Assembly: GCF_000063445.1 (NCBI RefSeq)
Contig: NC_009464.1
Location: 3,038,001 to 3,102,000 of the forward strand
Source: Methanocella arvoryzae MRE50
GTDB lineage: Archaea; Halobacteriota; Methanocellia; Methanocellales; Methanocellaceae
DNA length: 64,000 bases
Direction of reading: 5' to 3'
The notes under the pieces were generated by a model. The model saw only the letters and a program-made list of their open reading frames with translations. It was not told the DNA's origin and did no database searches. Position 1 is the first letter of the stretch; every line of letters begins with the position of its first letter. A program made the position numbers and the translations under genes. Below are positions 63,713 through 64,000 of the stretch, one piece after another.

Positions 63713-64000
63713 ATGGCCACCGCCACTGAAATCAGGAAGGACCTCAGGACGCCGATCGTGTGCGTCATGGGACACGTTGACCACGGAAAGACTTCGCTGC
63801 TGGACCGGATCCGGGGCACGGCCGTGGTAGATAAGGAGGCGGGTGCCATCACCCAGCATATTGGTGCGACCGAGGTGCCGCTGCAGACCATACAGACTCT
63901 CTGTAAGGGTATGATCGGCGGCAACATCGTCGTCCCCGGCTTACTTTTCATCGATACCCCCGGGCATCACGCGTTTACTAATCTGCGGAGCAGAGGCGGC
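63713..64000 (+). CDS. infB: Translation initiation factor aIF5B (IF-2 family), N-terminal part
   Basis: The first 96 codons are present; the gene runs off the right edge. The GTPase motifs G1 (GHVDHGKTS), switch I ([11 protein letters not shown]) and G3 (DTPGHHAF) are in place. aIF5B joins the ribosomal subunits and places initiator tRNA. Unlike many bacterial IF-2 there is no long N-terminal extension before the G domain, which is normal for archaea. Confidence 0.95.
   Translation, partial: MATATEIRKDLRTPIVCVMGHVDHGKTSLLDRIRGTAVVDKEAGAITQHIGATEVPLQTIQTLCKGMIGGNIVVPGLLFIDTPGHHAFTNLRSRGG

Noticed and set aside
1-64000. tRNA and rRNA genes
   Set aside because: I looked for cloverleaf-like arms and T-loop patterns in the gaps and saw none; a covariance search would be needed to be certain.

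Overview
The window is archaeal and almost certainly from a methanogen of the Methanocellales (Methanocella / Rice Cluster I type). It encodes two central C1 enzymes (Ftr at 15.3 kb, Mch at 22.8 kb) and two methanopterin biosynthesis enzymes (MptA at 20.7 kb, MptG at 29.4 kb). It also carries a seven-gene methanogenesis-marker operon (atwA-mmp3-mmp6-mmp5-mmp15-mmp17-mmp7, 40.1-47.1 kb), plus separate mmp8 and mmp10, an archaeal family B DNA polymerase and an archaeal ribosomal operon (L7Ae-S28e-L24e-ndk-aIF5B). The genus is inferred from gene content: bacterial-type SerRS, a Cu/Zn superoxide dismutase, and many exported Thr/Pro-rich proteins. No database search was possible.

Layout. 0-6.8 kb: CcdA/thioredoxin pair, flavodoxin, serS, a DUF362 ferredoxin gene that has lost its middle, an aminotransferase and a stress pair (UvsE-like endonuclease with a KGG protein). 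7-13.4 kb: a GlpB/GlpC-like flavoprotein plus iron-sulfur pair, then two paralogous ABC-2 exporters flanking a methyltransferase. 13.5-24 kb: ftr, ferredoxin, mmp8, a peptide-type radical SAM enzyme, mptA and mch, interspersed with small exported proteins and one small gene broken by a 17-bp duplication. 23.9-35.4 kb: an accessory, AT-rich stretch with a membrane-anchored beta-propeller/winged-helix regulator and its soluble paralogue, two related toxin genes, a GT-C-like membrane protein, two type IV pilins with long leaders, a recombinase-domain orphan and repeats; mptG sits inside it. 35.4-47.9 kb: mmp10, small enzymes, and the mmp/atwA operon that matures and activates methyl-CoM reductase. 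48-54.5 kb: surface protein, sodC, RNA modification genes and arfC (riboflavin/F420 branch). 55-64 kb: polB, membrane and exported proteins, then the ribosomal operon running off the right edge.

The most unusual structure is not a gene. At least seven intergenic sites hold long imperfect inverted repeats whose arms are built from short degenerate repeating units. Two of them (36.8 and 39.6 kb) are near-identical ~300-bp copies with good terminal inverted repeats. No tRNA, rRNA or CRISPR array was recognised.
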